Assembly (NCBI GenBank): GCA_905197955.1
Contig: CAJKAR010000013.1
Span: 33,646 to 97,645, forward strand
DNA: 64,000 nt
Reading direction: 5' to 3'
Source of the DNA: an uncultured Lentisphaeria bacterium
GTDB taxonomy: Bacteria > Verrucomicrobiota > Lentisphaeria > Victivallales > UBA1829
Under the pieces are notes generated by a model. It did not search any database and was not told the DNA's origin. It was given only the letters and a program-made list of their open reading frames with translations. Position numbers and translations under genes: made by a program. Shown piece by piece: positions 8,645-18,319 of the stretch (its first letter is position 1; every line of letters begins with the position of its first letter).

Positions 8645-9262
8645 ATGAGCCTGAACGAATGGCTGGTCATCACCATCGGCGCCATCCTTGTGAACAACAT
8701 GGTACTGGCGAGAATCCTTGGAATCTGTCCGTTTCTCGGCGTTTCCAAAAAACTGTCAACGGCACTCGGGATGTCCGGCGCACTGATTTTCGTCATGACG
8801 CTTGCCTCGTTTGCCGCCTCGGTCCTCTACAACTGCCTGATCTCGGTCAAGCACAGCGTGCCCGCGCTGGGACTGCAGAATGTGGACATCAGCTTCACAA
8901 GAATTCTGCTGTTCATCGTTGTGATTGCCGCACTCGTGCAGCTTGTGGAGATCATCATGCAGAAGTTCAGCCCGACTCTTTACGGAGCGCTCGGCATCTA
9001 CCTGCCGCTGATCACAACCAACTGCTGCGTGCTGGGTGCCGCCGAACTCAACGTCAACGCGAACCGGACGGTGCTCGGCTCCACGGTGTTCGGACTCTGT
9101 TCGGGAATCGGTTTTTCGATCGCGGTCATTCTTTTTGCGAGCTTGCGCGAACGGCTGGAACTCTCCAAAATTCCGCGTCCTTTCCAGGGCGCTGCGATTG
9201 CGCTGATCACGGCGGGCATTCTCGCGATGGCCTTCATGGGCTTCTCCGGACTCGTCAAATAA
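8645..9262 (+). CDS. rnfA: Rnf complex subunit A
   Basis: A 205-residue integral membrane subunit of the ion-translocating ferredoxin:NAD+ oxidoreductase. Six hydrophobic helices are seen, with the conserved N-terminal NNMVLARILGICPFLGVSK and the ITTNCCVLG motif. The Cys of the two halves are thought to hold a membrane-embedded Fe-S centre between RnfA and RnfE. It is first in an rnfABCDGE operon, the same order as rsxABCDGE of enterobacteria and unlike the CDGEAB order of clostridia. GGAGAG lies eight bases before the ATG. Confidence 0.94.
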   Translation: MSLNEWLVITIGAILVNNMVLARILGICPFLGVSKKLSTALGMSGALIFVMTLASFAASVLYNCLISVKHSVPALGLQNVDISFTRILLFIVVIAALVQLVEIIMQKFSPTLYGALGIYLPLITTNCCVLGAAELNVNANRTVLGSTVFGLCSGIGFSIAVILFASLRERLELSKIPRPFQGAAIALITAGILAMAFMGFSGLVK

Positions 9263-9274
9263 GAAAGGATTGAA

Positions 9275-10117
9275 ATGGATACCATTATCTTATCGGTCAT
9301 TGTAGTGGGAATCACGGGAATGGTGCTGGGAGCATTCATTGCCGTAGCCGCGAAGAAGTTTGCGGTGGAACTCGATCCCAGAATTGATGAAGTGGCAGGA
9401 ATGCTCCCCGGAGCAAACTGCGGAGGATGCGGATTCGCCGGATGTTCCGATCTGGCAAAGAATATTGTCGAAGGCAAGGCGCCCGCCGGAAGATGCCCTG
9501 TCTGCACAGCGGAAACGGTGGAAAAGATCGCCGCTTTTCTCGGCCAGGCCGCGGAAAAGAAGGAGAAAATGGTTGCCGTGGTGCTTTGCAGCGGCACACT
9601 TTCCAATTCCAAAGTGGCAGCCGGCTATAACGGTGTGCTTGACTGCCGTTCCGCAAACATCATGAACGGAGGCGGAAAAGCCTGTCGGTTCGGATGCATC
9701 GGATTCGGAACCTGCGCCCGCACCTGCAAGTTCGGTGCTATTGAAGTGATCGACGGACTTGCCGTGGTGCATCCGGAACTCTGCGTCGGCTGCGGCCAGT
9801 GCGCGGAGGTCTGCCCGCGGAAAATGATCAAACTCGTACCGGCCTCAACCCAGGTACATGTCTACTGCAACTCGCTGGAAAAACCGGTTCAGCGCCGGAA
9901 AAAATGCGCCGGAGCCTGTATCTCCTGCCGCAAATGCATCAAAGCCGAACCGGAAAAGATGTCCAGCCAGGGATTCATGGTGCGGGTCAATTATTCAAAT
10001 GCGCCGGATGCGTCGATCGTGGAAAAGGCGCAGTGTCCTGCGAAATGTCTGCTTACTCCCGAAGAACACCTCAAAGCTGTCCGGGATGGAATCAAAAAGA
10101 ACGAAGGTGCGGCATGA
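9275..10117 (+). CDS. rnfB: Rnf complex subunit B, Fe-S electron-entry subunit
   Basis: A 280-residue protein that accepts electrons from ferredoxin. An N-terminal membrane anchor (about residues 5-27) is followed by the ARC-type cluster motif CGGCGFAGC with a later Cys, then two ferredoxin-type motifs (CIGFGTCARTC and CVGCGQCAEVC). Further cysteines sit at the C-terminus (KKCAGACISCRKC and CPAKC), which suggests an additional cluster as in other anaerobic RnfB proteins. Its stop overlaps the rnfC start (ATGA), which implies translational coupling. Confidence 0.94.
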   Translation: MDTIILSVIVVGITGMVLGAFIAVAAKKFAVELDPRIDEVAGMLPGANCGGCGFAGCSDLAKNIVEGKAPAGRCPVCTAETVEKIAAFLGQAAEKKEKMVAVVLCSGTLSNSKVAAGYNGVLDCRSANIMNGGGKACRFGCIGFGTCARTCKFGAIEVIDGLAVVHPELCVGCGQCAEVCPRKMIKLVPASTQVHVYCNSLEKPVQRRKKCAGACISCRKCIKAEPEKMSSQGFMVRVNYSNAPDASIVEKAQCPAKCLLTPEEHLKAVRDGIKKNEGAA

Positions 10118-11445
10118 ACTCAACACAGAAAGTCGTAAAGTTCCGCGGAGGCGTGCATCCGCGGGAAGGCAAGGAGCTCACGGCGTCCAAGGAACTGCGG
10201 ATTGCGCCCCTGCTTGAAAAATACATTGTCCCGATCCGCCAGAGCATCGGCGCGCCGCCGACCCTCTGCGTCAAAAAGGGTGATACGGTCAAAAAAGGAC
10301 AGCGCATTGCGGAACCAGGAGGATTTGTTTCGGTTCCCCTGCACTCCCCCACCAGCGGAACCGTCGGAGATGTGGTTGAAATCATCGGCGTAACCGGCGC
10401 GGCGGAACAGGCGGTCGAAATCATCGCCGACGGCAATGACGAATGGGGCGCCGGACTCGATCCCATCCCGAACTGGGAAAATACCGACAGGGATCTTCTG
10501 AAAAAACGCATCCTCGATGCCGGAATCGTCGGCATGGGCGGAGCCGCGTTCCCGACCCATGTCAAACTCTCTCCGCCGCCGGAAAAGAACATCGACACCC
10601 TCATCATCAACGGTGCCGAATGCGAACCGTTCCTGACGGCCGACCATCGTCTCATGCTCGAAAAGGGCGAAGCCGCCCTGATCGGTGCTTCGATCGCCGC
10701 CAAGATCCTGAAGGTCAGCCGCATCTTCATCGGCATCGAGGAGAACAAGCCCGATGCAATTCAGAAATTGACGGAACTGGCTCCGAAATATAAAATCAAT
10801 GTGGTTCCCCTTCGTGTTCGCTATCCGCAGGGAGCGGAAAAGCAGCTGATCTACGCGCTGACCGGACGGAAAGTGCTGGAAGGCGGACTGCCGATGGATG
10901 TCGGCTGTGTCGTCATGAACATCGGAACCGCGACGGCCGTTCACAACGCGGTCGTACTCGGTGAACCGCTGATCGAACGCATCACCACGGTGACGGGCAG
11001 TCCGGTTGCCGATCCGGCAAACTGGCTTTTCCGCATCGGAACGCCGATCAGCAAGGCTCTGGAACTCTGCGGAGGCGTGACAACGGCTCCCGCAAAGGTC
11101 ATCATGGGCGGCCCGATGATGGGTTTTGCTCAGTCGAACATTGATGTGCCGATTACGAAAAACTCCTCGGGCGTTCTGCTGATGGCTCCGGAGGAGGTGG
11201 AACAGTTCTCCGGAAATCCGTGCATCCGGTGCGGACGCTGTGTGGTGTCCTGTCCGATGAATCTGCTGATCCCGCAGCTGAGCGTGATGGTGGAGTCGGA
11301 AAAATTCGATCTGGCGGAACAGAACTATGTCATGGACTGCATGGAATGCGGAATCTGCGCATATGTCTGTCCGGCGAAACGTCCGCTGGTCCAGCACTTC
11401 CGCAGAGCCAAAGCTGAAATCCTCGCCAAACGGCGCAAAAAATAA
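10114..11445 (+). CDS. rnfC: Rnf complex subunit C, NADH-binding Fe-S subunit
   Basis: A 443-residue peripheral subunit that exchanges electrons with NAD(H) and binds FMN. Visible are the N-terminal barrel-sandwich region (TFRGGVHP-like KFRGGVHPREGKELT), GMGGAAFPTHVK for nucleotide/FMN binding as in complex I NuoF, NGAECEPFLTADHRLM, and two [4Fe-4S] motifs, CIRCGRCVVSCP and CMECGICAYVCP. The frame is open far upstream inside rnfB, but the ATG at 10114 gives the family N-terminus and the typical four-base overlap with rnfB. Confidence 0.94.
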   Translation: MNSTQKVVKFRGGVHPREGKELTASKELRIAPLLEKYIVPIRQSIGAPPTLCVKKGDTVKKGQRIAEPGGFVSVPLHSPTSGTVGDVVEIIGVTGAAEQAVEIIADGNDEWGAGLDPIPNWENTDRDLLKKRILDAGIVGMGGAAFPTHVKLSPPPEKNIDTLIINGAECEPFLTADHRLMLEKGEAALIGASIAAKILKVSRIFIGIEENKPDAIQKLTELAPKYKINVVPLRVRYPQGAEKQLIYALTGRKVLEGGLPMDVGCVVMNIGTATAVHNAVVLGEPLIERITTVTGSPVADPANWLFRIGTPISKALELCGGVTTAPAKVIMGGPMMGFAQSNIDVPITKNSSGVLLMAPEEVEQFSGNPCIRCGRCVVSCPMNLLIPQLSVMVESEKFDLAEQNYVMDCMECGICAYVCPAKRPLVQHFRRAKAEILAKRRKK

Positions 11446-11460
11446 TTAAGGTGTAAGAGA

Positions 11461-12504
11461 ATGAGTGAAGAAAACAATACGGTCAAACTGCCGGCGCCGG
11501 GGAGCCTCATTGTAAGTTCCTCTCCGCACCTGCATGAAAATTCAAGCATCTCGAAGATCATGCTTCAGGTTCTGCTGTGCCTTCTGCCGGCGGTGCTTGC
11601 GGCGATCTGGTTCTTCGGACTCCCCGCACTGAAGGTCATGGTCTACTGCGTGGCATTCTGCATGCTGTTTGAATATCTCTGGTGCAGACTGATGAAACAG
11701 AAATCCACACTCCGTGACTACAGTGCGGCGGTGACAGGACTGATTCTGGCTCTGAACATTTCAGCCCATTCGCAGTGGTGGCTCTGCATGGTCGGCTCGT
11801 TTGTGGCGATCATCATTGCCAAGCAGGTGTTCGGCGGACTCGGACAGAATCCGTTCAATCCGGCGGCGGTGGGACGAGTCGCTCTGCTGGTCGGATTCAC
11901 GGGCCCGATGACAACCCAGTGGGTCACTCCGACTCCCGGAGCGTTTGTCGGAGCCATTGATGCAACCACAACGGCAACCCCGCTGACCCTCGCCAAAGGC
12001 TGCGTCGGAAACGTCGACCAGATGGCGGCTCTGGAAACGGTGGACCATTACTGGAACTATTTTCTCGGCAATATGGGGGGATCTCTTGGTGAGACCTCCG
12101 CGCTGGCGATTCTGATCGGCGCGGTCGGGCTGTTCGCCTTCCGCCTGATCAAGTGGGAAATCCCGGTGGCGATTCTCGGAACGATGGCAGTCTTCACCTG
12201 GATCGTCCATGTAACCTCCCCGGCGACAACGCCGGGACCGCTCTTCCACCTTCTCACCGGAGGAGCAATGATCGGCGCGTTCTTCATGGCGACCGATATG
12301 GTGACCTCGCCCATGACGCGGCGCGGATGCCTGCTCTTCGGCGCAGGAATCGGAATTATCACCTGCGTCATCCGCATCTGGGGCGGGTTCCCGGAAGGAA
12401 TGAGTTTTGCGATCGTCATCATGAACGCCCTGGTGCCGCTGATCGACCGCTTCTGTTTCAAACGTCCGTTCGGATGGACACACGCTTCCGGAGGTGCAAG
12501 ATGA
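11461..12504 (+). CDS. rnfD: Rnf complex subunit D
   Basis: A 347-residue membrane subunit with about ten helices, homologous to NqrB, carrying covalent FMN. The flavinylation site fits DATTTATPLT, where a Thr would be esterified to FMN by ApbE. GGLGQNPFNPAAVGRVALL is the other strongly conserved segment. No apbE gene is in the window. Its stop overlaps the rnfG start by four bases. Confidence 0.93.
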   Translation: MSEENNTVKLPAPGSLIVSSSPHLHENSSISKIMLQVLLCLLPAVLAAIWFFGLPALKVMVYCVAFCMLFEYLWCRLMKQKSTLRDYSAAVTGLILALNISAHSQWWLCMVGSFVAIIIAKQVFGGLGQNPFNPAAVGRVALLVGFTGPMTTQWVTPTPGAFVGAIDATTTATPLTLAKGCVGNVDQMAALETVDHYWNYFLGNMGGSLGETSALAILIGAVGLFAFRLIKWEIPVAILGTMAVFTWIVHVTSPATTPGPLFHLLTGGAMIGAFFMATDMVTSPMTRRGCLLFGAGIGIITCVIRIWGGFPEGMSFAIVIMNALVPLIDRFCFKRPFGWTHASGGAR

Positions 12505-13178
12505 GTGCTCCGAAAAAAATCAGTATTGTATATCTGGCCTTTTTTCTCTGCGTGATCTGCGCGGTTGCAACCGCGGCGCTCGCGTTTGTCGCCAATACGA
12601 CGGCGGCGCCGATCGCCAAAGCAAAAGAGGCGAAAGTCTTCAACGGGCTGAAAACGGTTCTTCCCGCTTTCGACAACGACCTCGTGAAAACTAAAAAGAC
12701 CTACAAGAGCGCCAACGGTGCCAATGTCGATATCTACACCGCAAAGAAAAACGGCAAGGTGGTCGGCTACGCGGCACAGGCGTTCGTCACAACCGGATAC
12801 GGAGGAAGAGTCGAAGGACTCATCGGACTCTCTCCCGAAGGGAAAATCACAAACTACATCATCTCCTCGCACAGTGAAACGCCGGGACTCGGAACCCGCG
12901 TCACCGATCGCAAGGAGACTAAAACCATCTTCAATCTCGGCAGAAAAAAGGATGACTCCAAACTGCCGCCGAATGCTATTCTCGACCAGTATGTCGGCCA
13001 CTCTCTCGCCAAAGGCGATTCCTGGAAGGCTCGTCCGTGGGCTCTGAAAAAGAACGGCGGCGAAGCGGAACACATCACCGGCGCAACGATCAGTTCGAAC
13101 GCCGCCTGCGGCATCGCCTGGGAGGCAGTCTCCGCATTCGACAAAAACAAAGCTGAAATTCTGAAGGGAGGGAAATAA
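12501..13178 (+). CDS. rnfG: Rnf complex subunit G, covalent FMN subunit
   Basis: A 225-residue subunit with one N-terminal membrane helix and an extracytoplasmic FMN-binding domain (NqrC-like). ITGATISSNA carries the Thr that receives covalent FMN. GLGTRVTD is another conserved stretch. The start at 12501 is chosen from the ATGA overlap with rnfD and the GGAGGTG site. The frame extends upstream within rnfD but that part is antisignal (charged, no homology). Confidence 0.93.
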   Translation: MSAPKKISIVYLAFFLCVICAVATAALAFVANTTAAPIAKAKEAKVFNGLKTVLPAFDNDLVKTKKTYKSANGANVDIYTAKKNGKVVGYAAQAFVTTGYGGRVEGLIGLSPEGKITNYIISSHSETPGLGTRVTDRKETKTIFNLGRKKDDSKLPPNAILDQYVGHSLAKGDSWKARPWALKKNGGEAEHITGATISSNAACGIAWEAVSAFDKNKAEILKGGK

Positions 13179-13180
13179 CC

Positions 13181-13852
13181 ATGTGGAAGGATTTCATCAA
13201 CGGCATCTGGAAGGAGAACCCCGTTCTGGTTCTCATGCTCGGAATGTGCCCGACATTGGCAACCACATCCAACGCGCCGAATGCGCTCGGAATGGGACTC
13301 GCCACAACGTTTGTGCTGGCATGCAGCAACGTCGTAATTTCGGCGATCCGCAGCATCGTCCCGGCCAAGATCCGTATTCCCTGCTACATCGTGGTCATCG
13401 CCACGTTCGTGACGATTGTCGATCTGCTGATGCAGGCGTATGCACCGTCGTCGATCTATGATGCGCTCGGAATCTTCATTCCGCTGATCGTGGTCAACTG
13501 CATCGTGCTCGGCCGCGCGGAAGCGTTCGCATCGAAGCACGGAATCTTCCGCTCCCTGCTCGACGGACTCGGCATGGGCTGTGGATTCACGCTGGCGCTG
13601 GTGATGCTCGGACTCGCCCGCGAGTTCTGCACCGGAGGAACCCTCTTCCAGATCAAGGTCATCACTCCGTGGACTGTTGATTTCAACCTGATGAGCATGG
13701 CTCCGGGCGGATTCATCATGCTCGGCATGTTCCTCGCGGGAATGAACATCTACAACAAGCGCAAGGCCGAAAAAGAAGGCCGAAAATGCGATCCCCCGAT
13801 GGATATGGATTGCAGACACTGCAACATCTGTACCATCGAACGCGAAAAATAA
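13181..13852 (+). CDS. rnfE: Rnf complex subunit E with a Cys-rich C-terminal tail
   Basis: A 223-residue membrane subunit, paralogue of RnfA, with six helices. It begins WKENPVLVLMLGMCPTLATT, carries IVVNCIVLGRAEAFA, and completes the Rnf complex. After the last helix there is a charged tail with four cysteines (KCDPPMDMDCRHCNIC, spacing C-x7-C-x2-C-x2-C). Such a tail could bind metal or an Fe-S cluster on the cytoplasmic side. It starts two bases after rnfG, and a strong terminator follows. Confidence 0.93.
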   Translation: MWKDFINGIWKENPVLVLMLGMCPTLATTSNAPNALGMGLATTFVLACSNVVISAIRSIVPAKIRIPCYIVVIATFVTIVDLLMQAYAPSSIYDALGIFIPLIVVNCIVLGRAEAFASKHGIFRSLLDGLGMGCGFTLALVMLGLAREFCTGGTLFQIKVITPWTVDFNLMSMAPGGFIMLGMFLAGMNIYNKRKAEKEGRKCDPPMDMDCRHCNICTIEREK

Positions 13853-13858
13853 GCGTAC

Positions 13859-13893
13859 AGGACCGGGCAGGAAAGCCCGGTCCTTTTCTTTCT
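13859..13893 (+). terminator. Rho-independent terminator of the rnf operon
   Basis: AGGACCGGGC pairs with GCCCGGTCCT (loop AGGAAA) and is followed by TTTCTTTCT. Confidence 0.88.
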
Positions 13894-13909
13894 CAGGAGG
13901 ATCTGCCCG

Positions 13910-15808
13910 ATGAAAAAGTGTTTCCGTTTTCTGTTGCTGATTCCGCTGGCGGCGATGCTGTCGGGATGTTTTTATGCACGCGAAATCGGGATCTCCGAAG
14001 CGTCGGAATCGGAGGCGAGAGAATACTACGGCATCTCGGGTTCCACCTCGGAAGGGCTCTCCTTCGAATCGCGAAACTATCTGCAGAGCAATCTGCTGAT
14101 GCCGCTCTGCCGGACCAGTCCGGATGAACTGATCCGGCTGCTCTCGGAAGAGTTCCAGAAAACAGGAAACCGGGAGATCCTCGGTACAAAGGCCGATGTC
14201 TGCTACAACTGCGCCGTCGAAACCGATGACCCCGACTCCGCAAACCGCTATTATCTTGCCGCCGCATACGCCTATTACACTCTCCTGTTCGACCGGAATT
14301 TCCGGAAGGCGGAAGAATCCGGACGTTTCGATCCGCTCGTGATCCGCGCGGCCATCCGCTACAATGCTGCCACCGGACAGATCTTCAAATATCTGAAATC
14401 ACGGGGTCTGCTGGAAAAAAAGGCCTTTCATCTGCCGTCCGCCGACGGGGACACCATCTCGTTCCCGGCCTTTCCTGTCTCCGAACTGCCAAAGCTCAGG
14501 GACGGATATGAGGATTTTCTTCTCTGTTCCGATTTCAAGACGGAAAAACTGACTCATTTCTCGTACCGCTTCGGAATCGGTGCTCCTCTGATTGCCGTCA
14601 CACGGGATGCCTCAGGCAGTGACAAAACACTCAAACTGGCAAAGGATCTGGCGCTTTCCGCCACCTGCGTCCTGCGCTTCCATACCGGAAAAAACGGAGA
14701 ACGCACCGCAACCATCGAATTCCACGACACAGTAAAAAGCGATTCCCTGCGCATCCTCGGAGAACCGGTACCGCTGACTCAGGATTTCTCCACGCCGATC
14801 GCTTATTTCGTCAACCATCGCGACGACCTGAATCTGCTTACCTACATGCTGAATCCCGATCACGACAGCTTCAGCGGACTTTATGCGATGTCGCCTTACG
14901 ATCCGGACAAAATCCCCGTCATTTTCGTCCACGGCCTGATGTCGAGTCCGCAGACCTGGATTCAAATGATCAATACCCTCTCAAGCGATCCCGGAATCCG
15001 AAGCCATTATCAGTTCTGGTTTTACACCTACTCCAGCGGCAATCCGGTGCTTGTTTCCGCGGAGAAAATGCGCGAGGCGGTCGATGCCGTCTGGAAACAG
15101 TACGGACGGAACAGGAATTTCAATCGGATGGTCATCGTCGGTCACAGCATGGGCGGACTGCTGGCAAAGACCTTCGCTCTCGATTCGGGAGATGCTCTCC
15201 TGACAAAGCTGATCGGACGGGAGTGGAGCGAAGTCAAACAGGGACTGCGGCCGGAAGAAATTCAGCAGATGGAAAAACTTGCCGTCTTTCATCAGCGGGA
15301 ATATGTCTCGCGAATCGTCTTCATGGCGGTTCCCCACAAGGGGTCGGAAATGGCCGACTGGAGCATCGCCCGCTGGGGAGCTTCCCTGATTTCACTACCA
15401 GTCAAAATGGTCCGGAACGCCGCCGCCCTTGCCGCTAAACTGATCCCGGGCGGAAATGCAGAGGAAATCACAAAGAAACATCTCCAGACCGGAATCGACA
15501 ATCTCAGTCCGGATAATCCCGTGATGAAAGGTCTCGCCGAAATGCCGCTCTCCAAACGGATCGTCTACCATTCCATCATCGGCAACAATCGGAAAGCCGG
15601 AGTACCGGGCGGAACCGACGGCGTCGTGAAATACGAAAGCTCTCATCTCGATCAGGCCGAAAGCGAACGGATCGTCAAAAGCGGACACAGCGTCCAGACC
15701 AATCCGGAAACCATCCGCGAACTCGTCCGCATCCTGAATGAACATCTTGCGCAAAAAACGCCCTCCTCTCCGGATTCCGCCGCAAGCCGGCACACTTCCG
15801 AGAACTGA
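13910..15808 (+). CDS. Lipoprotein alpha/beta hydrolase (esterase/lipase-like)
   Basis: A 632-residue lipoprotein with a signal peptide and lipobox LSGC (Cys20). Residues 50-300 form a mostly helical then beta region with no recognised domain. The C-terminal half is an alpha/beta hydrolase: VIFVHGLMSSPQTW (oxyanion loop), GHSMGG with nucleophile Ser413, AVPHKGSEMADW, and a late His in KSGHSVQ as the probable catalytic base. It resembles PGAP1/lipase-type hydrolases in Planctomycetes-Verrucomicrobia-Chlamydiae genomes. It has its own AGGAGG site after the rnf terminator. Substrate unknown; probably membrane-anchored outside the cytoplasm. Confidence 0.8.
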   Translation: MKKCFRFLLLIPLAAMLSGCFYAREIGISEASESEAREYYGISGSTSEGLSFESRNYLQSNLLMPLCRTSPDELIRLLSEEFQKTGNREILGTKADVCYNCAVETDDPDSANRYYLAAAYAYYTLLFDRNFRKAEESGRFDPLVIRAAIRYNAATGQIFKYLKSRGLLEKKAFHLPSADGDTISFPAFPVSELPKLRDGYEDFLLCSDFKTEKLTHFSYRFGIGAPLIAVTRDASGSDKTLKLAKDLALSATCVLRFHTGKNGERTATIEFHDTVKSDSLRILGEPVPLTQDFSTPIAYFVNHRDDLNLLTYMLNPDHDSFSGLYAMSPYDPDKIPVIFVHGLMSSPQTWIQMINTLSSDPGIRSHYQFWFYTYSSGNPVLVSAEKMREAVDAVWKQYGRNRNFNRMVIVGHSMGGLLAKTFALDSGDALLTKLIGREWSEVKQGLRPEEIQQMEKLAVFHQREYVSRIVFMAVPHKGSEMADWSIARWGASLISLPVKMVRNAAALAAKLIPGGNAEEITKKHLQTGIDNLSPDNPVMKGLAEMPLSKRIVYHSIIGNNRKAGVPGGTDGVVKYESSHLDQAESERIVKSGHSVQTNPETIRELVRILNEHLAQKTPSSPDSAASRHTSEN

Positions 15809-15910
15809 GCGGGAGATTTTAACGATTTTTCTTGATTTTTCCGTTTTCCGGAGTACTTTTATAGTGGTACTGATTTGGAATCACCAATAAAATACGAAGG
15901 ATCATCAATT

Positions 15911-17911
15911 ATGTATAAACTCCGTTTTCGACAGGTTCACCTTGACTTCCATACCTCTCCGGATATTCCCGAGATCGGTGTCAAATTCGACAAGAAGCAG
16001 TGGCAGGACCGCCTGAAAAAAGCACATGTCAATTCCATCACCTGCTTCTCTTCCTGTCACCACGGAATGAGCTATCATCCGACCAAGGTCGGCATGATGC
16101 ACCCCAATCTCAAATTCAATCTGCTTCGCGCCCAGATGGACGCAAGCAAGGAGATCAATGTCAACGTTCCGGTCTACATGACCGCCGGAGTCAACAACTA
16201 CGCAGCCGCAATTCATCCCGAATGGCGCGAAATCAACAGCGACGGCACCTATGCAGGATGGGTGAAGAGCCCTCTCAAACCCGGTTTCATGAAGATGTGC
16301 TTCAATACGCCGTACCTGGATTATCTCTGCGACATGATCCGGGAGACGGTCTCCATGTTCCCGGAAGCCAACGGAATCTTCCTTGACATCATCTCGCAGG
16401 GTCCCTGCTGCTGTCCGTGGTGCCTCAAAAGCATGTACCGCGAAGGATTTGATCCTCAGCTGGAAGCCGATCGCATCGCACATGCACGTAAAGTCCTGCT
16501 GAACTACTACAAACGAACCTTCGAAGCGGTTCGCAGCGTCGATCCGAAAATGCCGATCTTCCATAACAGCGGAGACATCCGCATCGGAGATCACGAGATT
16601 CTCCCCTACTTCAGCCATCTGGAACTCGAATCCCTCCCGACCGGAGGCTGGGGATACGATCATTACCCGATGTCCGCAGCCTACAGCCGAAATCTCGGAC
16701 TCGATTTCCTCGGCATGACCGGAAAATTCCACAAAACCTGGGGCGAATTCGGCGGATTCAAACATCCCAACGCTCTCCGCTATGAGTGCGCGGCGATGAT
16801 TGCAAACAATTCCAAATGCAGCGTCGGAGATCAGCTGCATCCTTCCGGGGAACTCGATGAGAGCACCTATGAAATCATCGGAGAAGCCTACTCGCATGTC
16901 GAGCAGTGCGAACCCTGGTGCACAGATGCGGAAAGCGCCGCGGAAATCGCCGTGGTCGCAGATGAAAATACCGAGCACAAACAGAACAGCAATGTCGGGG
17001 CATCCCGTCTTCTGCTGGAACTCCATCTGCCGTTTGATTTCGTCGACTCCGGAATGGAATTCGGCAAATACAAATGCCTCGTCGTGGCGGATGAGACGGA
17101 ACTCACAGAAACGCTTCAGCTGAAACTGAAAATGTTCCTTTCCAACGGCGGAAAAGTCGTTTTCGCCGGCGACAGTCTCTTCGACAAGGAAACTGGAAAA
17201 CCGGTCTTCGACATCGGTGCGGAATTCGGCGCGCGTTCTCCCTTCTGTCCCGATTTCGTCAAATGCGCGGACGATATGGTCTCATTCGTCAAAACGCCGT
17301 TTGTCATGCGGATGCCCTCGCGCAGAATGAAAGTCACAACCGGGCACTCCCTCGGAAAAGTCTACGATCCGTATTTCAACCGTGACGTCCGCCATTTCTG
17401 CTCGCATCAGTACACCCCGTATGAGACAACGCCATCCGGATATGATGCCGCAGTCATCAGCGGAAACATTCTGTACTTTGCTCATCCGGTCTTCTCGCTC
17501 TACCGCGCAACCGGTGCAGTTGTGCTTCAGAAATATGTCGAAAAGGCTCTGGAACTCTTCCTCGGAGACAGCAGACAGGTCATCTCGGAAAACTTCCCCT
17601 CAACCGGACGTGTCACCCTCATGCATCAGCCTGCGGAAAAACGCCATATCCTGCATGTCCTCTACGCGAACACCATTCTCCGAGGCGGTGACCAGGAACT
17701 CATCAACTTCCAGCACGATGCTACACCGACGGAAGTCATCGAAGAGCTCCTCCCGCTTCGCAATGTTTCGTTCACCGTCCGCGTGCCGGGACCGGTGACT
17801 TCCGTCACCCGCGAACCGGAAGGAACACCCATCCCGTTCGAATATCAGGATGGAAAACTCCGCTTCTCCATCGACGAATTCACCTGCCACACCATGGTCG
17901 TGATTCGCTGA
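15911..17911 (+). CDS. Putative glycoside hydrolase, GHL6-like with trimerisation-like C-terminal domains
   Basis: A 666-residue soluble protein without a signal peptide. The N-terminus (RQVHLDFHTSPDI, ITCFSSCHHGMSYHPTKVG) matches the hypothetical glycoside hydrolase family 6 group (PF14871). NGIFLDIISQGPCCCPWC follows, where the Asp and the Cys cluster are conserved in that group. A Rossmann-like middle domain (about 365-450, KCLVVADETELTE and GGKVVFAGD) resembles the GH42 trimerisation domain. A small beta domain ends the protein. The start at 15911 is supported by GAAGG about 11 bases upstream; the upstream ATG at 15875 has no ribosome site. Catalysis is inferred from the family only. Confidence 0.75.
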   Translation: MYKLRFRQVHLDFHTSPDIPEIGVKFDKKQWQDRLKKAHVNSITCFSSCHHGMSYHPTKVGMMHPNLKFNLLRAQMDASKEINVNVPVYMTAGVNNYAAAIHPEWREINSDGTYAGWVKSPLKPGFMKMCFNTPYLDYLCDMIRETVSMFPEANGIFLDIISQGPCCCPWCLKSMYREGFDPQLEADRIAHARKVLLNYYKRTFEAVRSVDPKMPIFHNSGDIRIGDHEILPYFSHLELESLPTGGWGYDHYPMSAAYSRNLGLDFLGMTGKFHKTWGEFGGFKHPNALRYECAAMIANNSKCSVGDQLHPSGELDESTYEIIGEAYSHVEQCEPWCTDAESAAEIAVVADENTEHKQNSNVGASRLLLELHLPFDFVDSGMEFGKYKCLVVADETELTETLQLKLKMFLSNGGKVVFAGDSLFDKETGKPVFDIGAEFGARSPFCPDFVKCADDMVSFVKTPFVMRMPSRRMKVTTGHSLGKVYDPYFNRDVRHFCSHQYTPYETTPSGYDAAVISGNILYFAHPVFSLYRATGAVVLQKYVEKALELFLGDSRQVISENFPSTGRVTLMHQPAEKRHILHVLYANTILRGGDQELINFQHDATPTEVIEELLPLRNVSFTVRVPGPVTSVTREPEGTPIPFEYQDGKLRFSIDEFTCHTMVVIR

Positions 17912-17968
17912 CCGGTACACAGCCAGGGGATAATTTAATCTCCCCTGATTCCAAATTCCGGCAAAACG

Positions 17969-18014
17969 GCTCTCTGATTCCGCTGACAACGTGGAGTCAG
18001 AGAGCTTTTCTTTC
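17969..18014 (+). terminator. Rho-independent terminator after the GHL6-like gene
   Basis: GCTCTCTGATTCC (17969-17981) pairs, with one G-U, with GGAGTCAGAGAGC (17993-18005), then TTTTCTTT. Confidence 0.75.
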
Positions 18015-18319
18015 CATTGTCACCGACTTCTCTCGTACCGTCTTCTCCGAATCCCCGTTTTTCCCGCAAAGAGAAGCGGAGCAGGAAAAAATTTACCCGG
18101 AAAAAGAATCGTTCTTCACAACAACACTCTTCTCCAGCAAAAATGAATTTGCCTCAGCATTCCGATCCGGAGAAAAACGCCGTCAGGAAAAACTTTACTG
18201 ATCCGCAGGAGCGCAGCATGAAATCCTTCCGGAAAAATTTTGCAAAGACGGAATTGAAAAATATCGGGTATGCGCGTATCTTAAAAGAACATTTTCCAAC
18301 AGGAGTGAGAGGTGCGAGT
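18015..18319 (+). promoter_or_regulatory. zwf upstream region with promoter at 18254-18282
   Basis: About 305 bp with no convincing gene, although the zwf frame is open through it. TTGAAA (18254-18259), a 17-bp spacer and TATCTT (18277-18282) give a start near 18289. That supports the zwf ATG at 18320 and argues against the earlier in-frame ATGs. Confidence 0.55.
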
